Source: Clostridiales bacterium
Lineage (GTDB): Bacteria; Bacillota; Clostridia; Oscillospirales; Acutalibacteraceae
Length of the DNA: 64,000 nt
Assembly: GCA_021199275.1 (NCBI GenBank)
Contig: JAJQIJ010000001.1
Coordinates: 1-64,000, forward strand
Direction of reading: 5' to 3'
Each line of letters begins with the position of its first letter. The first letter of the stretch is position 1. The notes under the pieces were generated by a model. It saw nothing but the letters and a program-made list of their open reading frames with translations, did not search any database and had not been told where the DNA came from. This document shows, piece after piece, positions 52,529 to 61,113 of the stretch. The translations under genes and the position numbers were made by a program.

Positions 52529-53518
52529 ATGAGCCTTGAAACAGCCTTGCCGGTTCTTTCAGATAAGCTTGCCGAAATGATTTCGGCCATGCCCGGCGAA
52601 ATTTCAAAGCAAATCACCGAAATCAGGCTGAAAAAATGCGGCGCTGCGGTGATTGCGCTTGGCGGGGGCTGCTATTTTCTAAGTGAAAACGGGCGGCTGC
52701 TTAATCATTATGCAAAATCTGCTTACACAATTGGGAAAGATGAATTTGATTTCATTTTCAGGCGCATATGCAATTATTCGTTGCATTCCGCCATAGACAG
52801 TCTGTCAAAAGGCTTTATAACCTGCGACGGCGGCAACAGAATAGGCGTTGCTTCAAGCGCGGTGATTAAGGCGGGCGAAGTGACTGCGGTAAAAGACATA
52901 ACGTCTTTGAACATAAGAATTGCAAATGAAATTAAAGACGCGGCAAGGCCCGTGCTGAACATGCTTTATGTAAACGCTTTGCCAAGCATAATTGTGGCGT
53001 CGCCGCCGGCAGGGGGCAAGACAACCTTTCTGCGCGATTACGCGCGGCTGCTTTCAAGCGGCTTTAATAACCATTACAGAAAGGTTGTTGTAATAGATGA
53101 AAGAAATGAAATTGCAGAAAAGCAAAATTCTGTTTTAACTGCGGACGTGGGTGTAAATACAGACGTCATTACATATTTTTCAAAAAGCGACGGCATTGAA
53201 ATGGCTGTGCGAACCATGTCTCCGGAAGTGATTGTGTGCGACGAAATATCACGCCGGCGTGAAGTGCTTGCCATGGCAGACGGCTTTTGCAGCGGTGTAA
53301 AATTTGCAGTTTCCGTGCACGCTTCGTCTTTCGGCGAAATGATTTCAAAGCCTGTAATAAAAAGTCTTGTTATGATGAATGAATTTGAATATGCGGTGCT
53401 GCTGAAAGATTACACAAATGATTTTGAAATTGTAAAAGCAAGTGATTTGAAAAGTGAAATTATTAGGAATAATTCTGCTGAATTTAGCGTCAATAACAAT
53501 GGGGCTGACTCTTTCTGA
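52529..53518 (+). CDS. spoIIIAA: Stage III sporulation protein AA (secretion-type ATPase)
   Basis: This 329-residue ATPase is related to type II/IV secretion ATPases. P-loop ASPPAGGKTTFLRD, SPEVIVCDEISR as Walker B and AVSVHASSFGE are present. It powers the SpoIIIA-SpoIIQ feeding channel from the mother cell. GAGGTGG precedes the ATG. The operon continues with spoIIIAB, which overlaps its end by 65 bp. Confidence 0.96.
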   Translation: MSLETALPVLSDKLAEMISAMPGEISKQITEIRLKKCGAAVIALGGGCYFLSENGRLLNHYAKSAYTIGKDEFDFIFRRICNYSLHSAIDSLSKGFITCDGGNRIGVASSAVIKAGEVTAVKDITSLNIRIANEIKDAARPVLNMLYVNALPSIIVASPPAGGKTTFLRDYARLLSSGFNNHYRKVVVIDERNEIAEKQNSVLTADVGVNTDVITYFSKSDGIEMAVRTMSPEVIVCDEISRRREVLAMADGFCSGVKFAVSVHASSFGEMISKPVIKSLVMMNEFEYAVLLKDYTNDFEIVKASDLKSEIIRNNSAEFSVNNNGADSF

Positions 53519-53915
53519 AAAGCTCAGAAAAAAATGCGTTGTTTGCGCGCAGCTTATTGAAATGTGCAATATTATTTCAATAGAACTCGGCTGCAGCCTG
53601 AGCGATTCAGGAAAAATAATAGAAAGGCTTAAGGGTGAAACGGCGCTGAAGTCGCTTGGCTTTTTGCAAAGCTTTGACTTTGAGCTTATAGACATAAAAA
53701 CGCCGCTTGACGCCCAGGACAACGAAAGGCTCAATTTGCTGTTTTCAGAGCTTGGCAAAACAGACTGCGACACCATGCTTAATCTGACCGAAGCGTTTCG
53801 TTTAAACATGTGCGAAAGCAAAAAACGCTATGACGAATATTATAAAACCCACTCGCGGCTTTATATAGCGCTCGGTTTTCTTTCGGGCATAGGCGTTTCG
53901 CTTGTTTTGATGTAG
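53454..53915 (+). CDS. spoIIIAB: Stage III sporulation protein AB
   Basis: This 153-residue protein begins KLLGIILLNLASITMGLTLS, the typical short N-terminal helix of SpoIIIAB, has a soluble helical middle like GspF, and ends with a second helix. GTG at 53454 overlaps the end of spoIIIAA by 65 bp. Its family position is standard in the operon. Confidence 0.92.
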   Translation: MKLLGIILLNLASITMGLTLSEKLRKKCVVCAQLIEMCNIISIELGCSLSDSGKIIERLKGETALKSLGFLQSFDFELIDIKTPLDAQDNERLNLLFSELGKTDCDTMLNLTEAFRLNMCESKKRYDEYYKTHSRLYIALGFLSGIGVSLVLM

Positions 53916-53923
53916 GGGGCAGT

Positions 53924-54118
53924 ATGGACGTTGATTTTGTTTTTAAAATTGCAGCAATCGGCATAATAACCTGCGTGCTGAACACTGTGCTTGTGCGCAG
54001 CGGCAGGGAAGACCAGGCCATGCTGACCACGCTTGCGGGCGTAATAGTTGTGCTTATGATGCTTATACCGCAAATAAGCGAGCTGTTTTCAACCGTGAAA
54101 TCACTTTTTGATTTATGA
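53924..54118 (+). CDS. spoIIIAC: Stage III sporulation protein AC
   Basis: This 64-residue protein has two transmembrane helices and the family core KIAAIGIITCVLNTVLVRSG, then REDQAMLTTLAGVIVVLMML. It is a small part of the SpoIIIA channel. It starts 8 nt after spoIIIAB and its stop overlaps spoIIIAD by 4 bp. Confidence 0.95.
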   Translation: MDVDFVFKIAAIGIITCVLNTVLVRSGREDQAMLTTLAGVIVVLMMLIPQISELFSTVKSLFDL

Positions 54119-54495
54119 CGGAAATTGTGGGAATTTCAATAGCGGCGCTGCTGCTTTCGGTGTTTATAAAAGAATACAATAAAGCTGCTGCAATATGCCT
54201 GCTTATTGCGGCCGGCGCCGTTATTTTTCTGAAATGTGCGTCTGAGCTCGGCGAAATAGGCAGCGCGGTGCTTTCGTTTTCGTCAGCCGCAGACGGCACG
54301 GCTGCTTATATAAAGCTTATGCTTAAGGTGCTTGGCATTTCAATAACCGTGCAGTTTGCCGCGGATTTATGCCGCGACGCCGGTGAGTCGGCACTTGCCT
54401 ACCAGTGTGAAACTGCCGCAAAGATTATAATTCTTGCAATGATTTTGCCGCTGTTTGAGACGGTAATAAAAATTATAGCCGGGCTGGTTACATAG
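54115..54495 (+). CDS. spoIIIAD: Stage III sporulation protein AD
   Basis: This 126-residue protein has three to four membrane helices and is homologous to SpoIIIAC in its first part. It has YIKLMLKVLGISITVQFAAD and CRDAGESALAYQCETAAKI as family stretches. ATGA overlap with spoIIIAC couples translation. Confidence 0.95.
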   Translation: MTEIVGISIAALLLSVFIKEYNKAAAICLLIAAGAVIFLKCASELGEIGSAVLSFSSAADGTAAYIKLMLKVLGISITVQFAADLCRDAGESALAYQCETAAKIIILAMILPLFETVIKIIAGLVT

Positions 54496-54534
54496 CCTGT
54501 AATCGCCGCGCACCGGCACGGCGCAGGAGGATAA

Positions 54535-55680
54535 ATGAAAAGAATTGCAATATTTACTATAGTGCTGCTGATTGCTGTTTTGCTGCCGGGATATGCCCAT
54601 GCCCAGGAAAGCGAATACAGCGACTATGACGAATATAGCGCTTATCTAAGCGAATTTGACCTGTCCGGATTTGACGAACTTGACGAAGACACTAAAAGCA
54701 TTCTTGATGAACTCGGGCTTTCTGATTTCGATTATGAAAACATTATGAACTTTTCATTTTCAGACTTTGTAAACGCCGTTGTCAGCATGTTTACCGGCGC
54801 CGCTGAAACCCCGTTGCAAGCGCTTGCCAGCGCTTTTGTTTTTATAATTTTGTCGTCTATGTTTCAAAGCTTTAACACCCAGCTTTTGCCCGGCGGCATG
54901 TCAGGCCTTTTTTCAACAGTCAGTTCGCTGGTAATTGCCGTGGTGCTGGCTTCACAAATAAAAAACACCGTTGCCACAGCCGCCGCCACCATTTCAGTTA
55001 CGGCTGACTTTGTATATGCCTTTATACCCACGTTTTGTATTATAGTTGCGGCGTCGGGCAACACCCTTGCGGCGTTTTCAACCAACACCCTGCTGCTGTC
55101 GCTTGCACAGGCGTTGAATTTTATTTCAAAGTCGCTTTTTATTCCGCTGGCAAACTGTTTTCTTTCAATAGGAATTTGCGCGGGGCTGCGCGCAGATTTA
55201 AACCTTAACTCTCTTGTTAAAACTTTGAAAAAATACATAACCACAGCCATTTCGGTGGCAGCTGCGGCATTTGTGTCAATACTTTCAATTAAAACCGCAG
55301 TTGCCGCCAAAGCAGACGCAATCGGGCTGCGCTCAATAAGGTTTGCAATAAATTCGGTGGTGCCTGTAATAGGCAGTGCCATAAGCGAAGGGCTGCTGTC
55401 AATTCAATCTTATTCCTCGCTTGTGCGCACAAGCGTGGGCGTGGTGGGCATTGTTGCCGTGGCGCTGGTGTTTTTGCCTGCAATAATTGAAGTTGTGTTT
55501 TGGCGCTTTTCGCTGTCGCTCGGCTCTATTATGTCAGATGTGTTCGGCGACAGCAGCGTGTCGCTTGTTATAAAAGCGTTTTCAGACGCGCTGCTTATAA
55601 TGAACGTGATATTGATTTTGTCAATGGTTACAACAGTCATTTCAATAGGCATTTTGATTGCCGCTAAGGGAAGTTCTTAA
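54535..55680 (+). CDS. spoIIIAE: Stage III sporulation protein AE
   Basis: This 381-residue protein has a cleavable signal peptide (residues 1-23), an acidic loop rich in Asp, Glu and Tyr to about 70, then seven or more membrane helices. SVGVVGIVAVALVFLPAIIE and the TAVAAKADAIGLRSIRFAIN stretch are conserved. GGAGGATAA precedes the ATG. It is followed at once by spoIIIAF. Confidence 0.95.
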   Translation: MKRIAIFTIVLLIAVLLPGYAHAQESEYSDYDEYSAYLSEFDLSGFDELDEDTKSILDELGLSDFDYENIMNFSFSDFVNAVVSMFTGAAETPLQALASAFVFIILSSMFQSFNTQLLPGGMSGLFSTVSSLVIAVVLASQIKNTVATAAATISVTADFVYAFIPTFCIIVAASGNTLAAFSTNTLLLSLAQALNFISKSLFIPLANCFLSIGICAGLRADLNLNSLVKTLKKYITTAISVAAAAFVSILSIKTAVAAKADAIGLRSIRFAINSVVPVIGSAISEGLLSIQSYSSLVRTSVGVVGIVAVALVFLPAIIEVVFWRFSLSLGSIMSDVFGDSSVSLVIKAFSDALLIMNVILILSMVTTVISIGILIAAKGSS

Positions 55681-56121
55681 ATGGATTACATTAAAAGCTG
55701 GACTTTTTGCATATGCACCACCCTTATATCAGCCGTAATATTTTCTTTTCTTGCGCCTCGCGGCACATTGGGCAGGTTTTATAAAGTGATAGTTTCAATA
55801 TTTATTTTTTTGTCGTTTTTATACCCGCTGTCTGAATTTGACGCGGGGGAACTTTCGGCAGATTTTGATTTTGAATATGAATATTCAGACGCCGTAAGCT
55901 CCGCCGCAGCTTTGGAAGTCAAGGCGTTAATAGAAAATGCGCTTGAAGACGGCGGGGTCAACTATTCCGTTGTGGAAGTCGAAACTTCCCTTTCGGGCGA
56001 GGAGGTAATAATTGAAAAGGTTAAAATTTCCGTGACAGACGAATACAGCGCCGAAGATGTTGAAAAGATGATATTCGACAAGCTTGGAATTGCAGCCGAA
56101 GTCAAAAGGATAGGTGAATAG
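55681..56121 (+). CDS. spoIIIAF: Stage III sporulation protein AF
   Basis: This 146-residue protein has two N-terminal helices and a soluble alpha/beta part (DGGVNYSVVEVETSLSGEEV). It starts directly after the spoIIIAE stop and is 3 nt before spoIIIAG. Confidence 0.92.
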   Translation: MDYIKSWTFCICTTLISAVIFSFLAPRGTLGRFYKVIVSIFIFLSFLYPLSEFDAGELSADFDFEYEYSDAVSSAAALEVKALIENALEDGGVNYSVVEVETSLSGEEVIIEKVKISVTDEYSAEDVEKMIFDKLGIAAEVKRIGE

Positions 56122-56124
56122 CAT

Positions 56125-56655
56125 TTGAATATCGTTGAAAAAGCAAAAGCATTTTTAACATCAAAAAACAACCGCACCAAGCTTGTTTTGGCAGTGGGCA
56201 TAATTGGCATAGCGCTTATTTTACTGTCTGAATTTTCGCCTGTTTCAGAAAGTGCGTCTGCCGAAAGCGAAAGCGTTCAGGTTGATTATATTTCATATGT
56301 TAACGGCCTTGACGAACAGCTGTCTGAAATAATTTCAAGCATGGACGGAGTCGGCGAATGCAAGGTAATGATTACCCTGAAAGCCACCGCGGAAAGCGTT
56401 TATGCGACAGACGAAGAAAATTCCGGCACAGACAGTTCTTATTCGGAAAAGAGCGAATATGTTATTTATGACGGGGAAAATGCAGACAGCCCGATTTTGT
56501 TAAAGGAAAACTTCCCGGAAATAGAGGGCGTTGCCGTTGTGTGTGCCGGCGGAGACAGCGTTCAGGTAAAAGAAAAAATAATAAACTGCGTGACAGCGCT
56601 TTTTAACCTGCCGTCTAACAGGGTTTCAGTGTCAAAAATGAACACGCAGGACTAA
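56125..56655 (+). CDS. spoIIIAG: Stage III sporulation protein AG
   Basis: This 176-residue protein has a transmembrane helix at residues about 18-35, then a ring-building domain with VGECKVMITLKATAESVYAT and EGVAVVCAGGDSVQVKEKII, the RBM fold that makes the large ring in B. subtilis. Its TTG start at 56125 lies close to spoIIIAF, with AGGTGAATAGCA upstream. Confidence 0.93.
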   Translation: MNIVEKAKAFLTSKNNRTKLVLAVGIIGIALILLSEFSPVSESASAESESVQVDYISYVNGLDEQLSEIISSMDGVGECKVMITLKATAESVYATDEENSGTDSSYSEKSEYVIYDGENADSPILLKENFPEIEGVAVVCAGGDSVQVKEKIINCVTALFNLPSNRVSVSKMNTQD

Positions 56656-56727
56656 AAAACAAACTCAAAACAACAAGCTCATGCTTGAAAACAAAGCCGA
56701 CAGCCGGCATAAAGAAAGGTGAAAGCA

Positions 56728-57486
56728 ATGCAAAAAAACACAAAGCCAAAAGAAAATGAAACAGCGGCGAACACAAAGACAGACACGGTAAGTGCCGTTA
56801 AAAAAGACAAAGCCGACTCCGGTGACGCAGGCAAAACAAAAGGCTTTGATTACAATAAAGACAAATGGGCGGGCTTTACGAAAAACAAAGCCGGCAGCGT
56901 CTTGACTGAAGATGAAATAAAAAAGAAAAAAAGCAGAAAAACCAAAATAGCAATGTCTGTTTTTGTTTTGCTGCTGGCAGTCGGCATAGGCGGAAACTGG
57001 TATTGGGAAAACAGCGACATTTCGTCTAAAATCAGTTCTGTAACGTCAAACACAAAAACGCTGGGTGAAGCCACATATGTTGACGCTTCGGCAGAAAGCG
57101 AAGACGCCGCCGAAGAAGAAAGCGCTGAGGAAAGCGAATATTTTTCTTCCGCTCGCGTTGACAGGCAGAGTGCCAGAGACGCAGCTCTTGAAGAGCTGAA
57201 TGCCGTGCTCGACAGCACAGACGAAACCGAAGACGCCCGAACAATTGCCGCCCAGGGCATAGCTGAAATTTCGGAATATATTGAAATTGAAAACAAAATT
57301 GAAACGCTGGTTGAAGCCAAGGGGGTCAACAACTGCCTTGCCGTGGTCAGCACTGACGGCACACGCGTTGACGTCATAATTGACGTGGCAGAGCTTACAG
57401 ACGACATAATATTGCAGGTTAAGGAAATAGCCATGCAGCAGCTTGGCTGTTCTTTTGAAAATGTTACAATAATACAGTCAAATTAG
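56728..57486 (+). CDS. spoIIIAH: Stage III sporulation protein AH
   Basis: This 252-residue protein has a long charged N-terminal tail, a transmembrane helix at about residues 72-93, and a C-terminal EscJ/YscJ-like ring domain with CLAVVSTDGTRVDVIIDVAE and QQLGCSFENVTIIQSN. SpoIIIAH binds SpoIIQ of the forespore and forms the channel. ATG at 56728 follows AAAGGTGAAAGC; GTG at 56719 is weaker. It ends the operon. Confidence 0.95.
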   Translation: MQKNTKPKENETAANTKTDTVSAVKKDKADSGDAGKTKGFDYNKDKWAGFTKNKAGSVLTEDEIKKKKSRKTKIAMSVFVLLLAVGIGGNWYWENSDISSKISSVTSNTKTLGEATYVDASAESEDAAEEESAEESEYFSSARVDRQSARDAALEELNAVLDSTDETEDARTIAAQGIAEISEYIEIENKIETLVEAKGVNNCLAVVSTDGTRVDVIIDVAELTDDIILQVKEIAMQQLGCSFENVTIIQSN

Positions 57487-57488
57487 TC

Positions 57489-57517
57489 TTGTATATTTAT
57501 TCGCGTTATGCTATAAT
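57489..57517 (+). promoter_or_regulatory. SigA-type promoter of the Gls24-nusB operon
   Basis: TTGTAT and a perfect TATAAT are separated by 17 bp, with a leader of about 160 nt to the start. Confidence 0.75.
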
Positions 57518-57683
57518 TAGTAAAAATGCATATGCAGCGCAAATTTTAAAATACTAAATTATAGCCGCGCGCAAATGTAATTTTATGCAGCGCTGCCGGG
57601 CGCTTGCGCAGCAGTTAATCAACGGGCGCTTTTGCTGCTGTCAGCGCGGTTAAATATTCACAGCGGAAAGGTAACGGAAGTTT

Positions 57684-58064
57684 ATGGACATTTCTAAATA
57701 TGACGCCGGCGGCGGTCTTGTTATTTCGGAAGACGCCATTTCGGCAATTGCAATTAATGCCGCAAAAGATGTTGACGGGGTTGCGGGCTTTTCAAACAAA
57801 GCCACAGACGTAGTCAGCACCATTAGAAGCGGCTCGCTTAAAGTCATGAGCCCTGTCAGGGTTGTGCTTGAGGGTGACGAACTTTTAATAAACATTTACA
57901 TCAATGTTTTGCCGGGCAAAAAAATTCAGCCAATAGCCACAGACGTGCAAAGGGTTGTAAAAGAAGCCGTGCAGAACATGACTGGCAGGCTTGTGCTCAA
58001 GGTAAATGTCATAGTCGTTTCACTTGAAGATGAAAAAGAAACTGAAGACGGTAAAGATAAATAA
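57684..58064 (+). CDS. Asp23/Gls24 family envelope stress protein (YqhY-like)
   Basis: This 126-residue protein shows GGLVISEDAISAIAINAAKD, DGVAGFSNK, and INIYINVLPGKKIQPIATDV, typical of Asp23/Gls24. YqhY lies next to nusB in many Firmicutes and affects acetyl-CoA carboxylase activity in B. subtilis. Here nusB follows at about 140 nt. The binding site is GGAAAGGTAACGG. Confidence 0.93.
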   Translation: MDISKYDAGGGLVISEDAISAIAINAAKDVDGVAGFSNKATDVVSTIRSGSLKVMSPVRVVLEGDELLINIYINVLPGKKIQPIATDVQRVVKEAVQNMTGRLVLKVNVIVVSLEDEKETEDGKDK

Positions 58065-58151
58065 GTCGGCAGGCCTTTGCGCTTGCCCCCGGGCGGCTTG
58101 AGCTGCGGCAGCTTTTACGGCGCACATGCAGCATGTTAAAATAAACTTTGC

Positions 58152-58187
58152 AAAATACGGCTGAAAGCCCATTTCAGCCGTATTTTT
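58152..58187 (+). terminator. Intrinsic terminator directly before nusB
   Basis: AAAATACGGCTGAAA and TTTCAGCCGTATTTT form a perfect 15-bp stem with a 5-nt loop, followed by Ts. It ends only 16 nt before the nusB start, next to its GGAGG site at 58194-58198. Confidence 0.85.
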
Positions 58188-58202
58188 TAAAACGGAGGAT
58201 TT

Positions 58203-58613
58203 ATGACTCGCAGCGAAATGAGAGAACAGGCGTTTGTCCTGCTTTTTGAAAAAGAATTTTTCAAGGACAAGCCTGTGGCTGAAATTGAACAAATTTACAC
58301 AGAAAACGTAAGCGAACTGTCAGATTACGGCAGGGCGGTGTTTGAAGGCTGCGCCGAAAATATTGAAGAAATAGACAAAACCATAAGTACATACCTGCGT
58401 TCATGGCGGCTTGAAAGAATAGCAAAGGTAAGCCTTGCCGTTTTACGCCTTGCATTTTATGAAATGCTTTATGTTGACGAAGTGCCCGGCAGCATATCGG
58501 CAAGCGAAGCGGTTAATCTGACAAAAAAATATGCAAACCAAAAAGACGCTTCGTTTGTAAACGGAATTATCGGCAGCCACCTTAGAAGCGCTCAAAACGC
58601 GCAGAAAAATTAA
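58203..58613 (+). CDS. nusB: Transcription antitermination factor NusB
   Basis: This 136-residue RNA-binding protein shows RSEMREQAFVLLFEKEF at the start, then SWRLERIAKVSLAVLRLAFYEML, and SASEAVNLTKKYANQKDASFVNG. It joins NusE in antitermination on rRNA operons. Its GGAGG site is just after an intrinsic terminator, so nusB may partly depend on read-through or on its own antitermination. It lies 10 nt before xseA. Confidence 0.96.
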   Translation: MTRSEMREQAFVLLFEKEFFKDKPVAEIEQIYTENVSELSDYGRAVFEGCAENIEEIDKTISTYLRSWRLERIAKVSLAVLRLAFYEMLYVDEVPGSISASEAVNLTKKYANQKDASFVNGIIGSHLRSAQNAQKN

Positions 58614-58623
58614 AGGCAGAATT

Positions 58624-59829
58624 ATGAATGTTGTAAGCGTTTCACAACTTAACAGATATATAAAGGCGCTTTTAGACGAAAACAGCGTGCTGCAAAATGT
58701 TTATGTAAGCGGTGAAATTTCAAATTTTAAAAATTATTACCGTTCCGGGCATCTTTATTTTACGCTTAAAGACGAGGGCGGCGCGCTAAAATGCATAATG
58801 TTTTCATCATATGCGTCACGGCTTAAATTTTCCCCGCAGGACGGCATGAACGTGATTTGCCGCGGCAGAGTGAGCGCATATGAAAAAAACGGCGAATACC
58901 AGCTTTATGCCGAAGACATGCAGCCGTCAGGAGAGGGCGCGTATCTCATTGCGTTTAACCAGCTTAAAGACAAGCTTGAAAAAGAGGGGCTGTTTGACAG
59001 CGCCGTTAAAAAGGAACTGCCGCCTTTCCCGCGAAAGATAGGCGTTGCAACGTCAGAGTCCGGCGCGGCGGTAGAAGATATAAAAAATATAACCAAAAGG
59101 CGTTACCCGCTCGCCCAGCTTGTAATCGCGCCGACTGCCGTGCAGGGTGATTTTGCCCCGCAGGAGATTGCGCGCGCTTTAGCAGCCCTTGACAATGAAG
59201 ACCAAGTTGACGTAATAATAGTAGGCAGGGGCGGCGGCAGCGTGGAAGATTTATGGGCTTTCAACACTGAAACGGTTGCCAGAGCCGTGTATGCCTGCAA
59301 AACGCCGGTAATCAGTGCAGTCGGCCATGAAACAGATTACACAATTTGCGACTTTGTGGCTGACCTGCGCGCGCCGACTCCCAGCGCCGCGGCAGAGCTT
59401 GCGTGCCCTGACAGCGCGCAGCTTTTGCAGGACATAAGCGCGGCGAAAAATAAAATGATTAACATTATGCAAAGCCGTGTAGACAGCGGCATGCAAAGGG
59501 TGGCTGAACTTGCCGAGTCGCGCGTGCTTTCCGACCTTGGCGCATATATAGACGTCAAAAATGAAAAGCTGAATTCGCTTTTCGGAGATATTTGCTTTTT
59601 ATACCGTAAAAAGCTTGACTTCACAGCCCTGGGTTTTGAAGCATTGGTTGAAAAGCTTGACGCGCTGAGCCCGCTTGCGGTGCTTAAAAGGGGCTTTGCA
59701 ATTGCCGAAAAAGGCGGGAAAGTGCTTAAATCGGTTAGGGCAATAAAAAAAGATGATGAAATTCTGCTGCTTTTCAGCGACGGCAGGGCAATATGCAATG
59801 TAAAAGAGGTTGAAAAAAATGGAAACTAA
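58624..59829 (+). CDS. xseA: Exodeoxyribonuclease VII large subunit
   Basis: This 401-residue nuclease subunit has an N-terminal OB-fold (LYFTLKDEGGALKCIMFSSY), a catalytic centre (GRGGGSVEDLWAFN, VGHETDYTICDFVADLRAPT) and a long helical C-terminal part. It digests single-stranded DNA with XseB. It is 10 nt after nusB and overlaps xseB by 11 bp. Confidence 0.96.
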   Translation: MNVVSVSQLNRYIKALLDENSVLQNVYVSGEISNFKNYYRSGHLYFTLKDEGGALKCIMFSSYASRLKFSPQDGMNVICRGRVSAYEKNGEYQLYAEDMQPSGEGAYLIAFNQLKDKLEKEGLFDSAVKKELPPFPRKIGVATSESGAAVEDIKNITKRRYPLAQLVIAPTAVQGDFAPQEIARALAALDNEDQVDVIIVGRGGGSVEDLWAFNTETVARAVYACKTPVISAVGHETDYTICDFVADLRAPTPSAAAELACPDSAQLLQDISAAKNKMINIMQSRVDSGMQRVAELAESRVLSDLGAYIDVKNEKLNSLFGDICFLYRKKLDFTALGFEALVEKLDALSPLAVLKRGFAIAEKGGKVLKSVRAIKKDDEILLLFSDGRAICNVKEVEKNGN

Positions 59830-60013
59830 ACACACATATGAAACGGCGGTAAAAAGGCTGGAAGAAATAGTTGCGCTGCTTGAAAACGGCGAAGCTTCGC
59901 TTGACGAAAGCATGAAGCTTTTTGAAGAGGGGGTTGCCCTTGCAGATTTCTGTGGCAAAAAGCTGGCGGCGGCAAAGCAGAAAATTACACAGCTGCGCCC
60001 GGAACAGGGCTGA
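59819..60013 (+). CDS. xseB: Exodeoxyribonuclease VII small subunit
   Basis: This 64-residue protein matches XseB, with YETAVKRLEEIVALLENGEA and LFEEGVALADFCGKKL. ATG at 59819 lies inside the end of xseA and follows AAAGAGGTTG; a TTG at 59810 is worse. It forms a complex with XseA. Confidence 0.95.
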   Translation: METKHTYETAVKRLEEIVALLENGEASLDESMKLFEEGVALADFCGKKLAAAKQKITQLRPEQG

Positions 60014-60071
60014 CGCGCGGCGGCAATTCCGGCTTGGGTTTTACTGAAAAACGGTTTTAAAGGACTTACAA

Positions 60072-60947
60072 ATGACTGACTTTGAATTCAATTCTGTTTT
60101 AACGAACGACATAGAATTTATAAACGAAAAGCTGCCGCAGTTTCTTGGCACTTTCAGCGGCGATTTGGCGGAAGCCATGCTTTACAGCCTTGAAAACGGC
60201 GGCAAGCGCATTCGCCCCGTTTTGTGCCTTGAATTTGCAAAGGCTCTGGGCTGTGAAAGAGAAAAAGCCATAAATTTTGCCGCTGCGGTGGAATTTGTGC
60301 ACACTTACAGCCTGATACACGACGACTTGCCGTGTATGGACAACGACGACATGCGCAGGGGCAGGCCCAGCTGCCACAAGCGTTTCGGCGAAGCGCTTGC
60401 CCTGCTTGCGGGTGACAGCTTGCTGACGCACGCGTTTTTAATTGCCGCGAAAGCTCCGCTCAGCGCTGAAAAACGCGCCGCGGCAGTTGAAGTGCTGGCA
60501 CGCCAAAGCGGGCTTTCGGGCATGGCGGGAGGCCAGGCTCTTGACCTTAAATATGAAAGCTGCGGCGCTGCAAGTGACAAACTGATTTCCATGTATGAAA
60601 TGAAAACATCGGCGCTTATAGCGGCTGCCTGCCTTTTGGGCTGCATAGCGGCAGGGGCAGATGAAAGCCGGCTTCATGCTGCAAATGATTTTGCATGTAA
60701 TCTGGGGCTTGCTTTTCAGATTCAAGACGATATACTTGACATAGTCGGCAGCAGCGAACAGCTCGGCAAGCCGGCGGGGTCAGATGAAAAAAACAATAAA
60801 ACAACATATTCCTCACTGCTTGGCATTGAACTCGCTCAGGCAAAGGCGCGTGAATACACTGACGCGGCGCTGGGCGCGCTCTGCCGGTTTGAAAGCGCCG
60901 GCTTTATCAAAGAGCTTGCGGTAAGGCTGTTGTCAAGAAATAAATAG
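60072..60947 (+). CDS. ispA: Polyprenyl (farnesyl/geranylgeranyl) diphosphate synthase
   Basis: This 291-residue enzyme has the first aspartate-rich motif DDLPCMDNDDMRRGRPSCH and the second QDDILDIVG, with GGKRIRPVLCLE before them and QALDLKY after. It makes farnesyl or geranylgeranyl diphosphate from IPP and DMAPP. It is followed by dxs, so the locus feeds the MEP pathway; between them are 166 nt with a G8 run at 61026-61033 and no clear promoter. Confidence 0.95.
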   Translation: MTDFEFNSVLTNDIEFINEKLPQFLGTFSGDLAEAMLYSLENGGKRIRPVLCLEFAKALGCEREKAINFAAAVEFVHTYSLIHDDLPCMDNDDMRRGRPSCHKRFGEALALLAGDSLLTHAFLIAAKAPLSAEKRAAAVEVLARQSGLSGMAGGQALDLKYESCGAASDKLISMYEMKTSALIAAACLLGCIAAGADESRLHAANDFACNLGLAFQIQDDILDIVGSSEQLGKPAGSDEKNNKTTYSSLLGIELAQAKAREYTDAALGALCRFESAGFIKELAVRLLSRNK

Positions 60948-61113
60948 CGCGGCGAAATTTGCAAAAACTTAATTGGAATTCCCTGTCTAATCTATACAGA
61001 CGGCGGGGCTTTTGCCCGGCAAAGCGGGGGGGGCTGAACGCACCAGTCTGCCGCAGCATAGGCTTTGCGGATTTTCGGGGCAGGAACTAAATTAACTTGA
61101 ATTTTTAAGTGAG

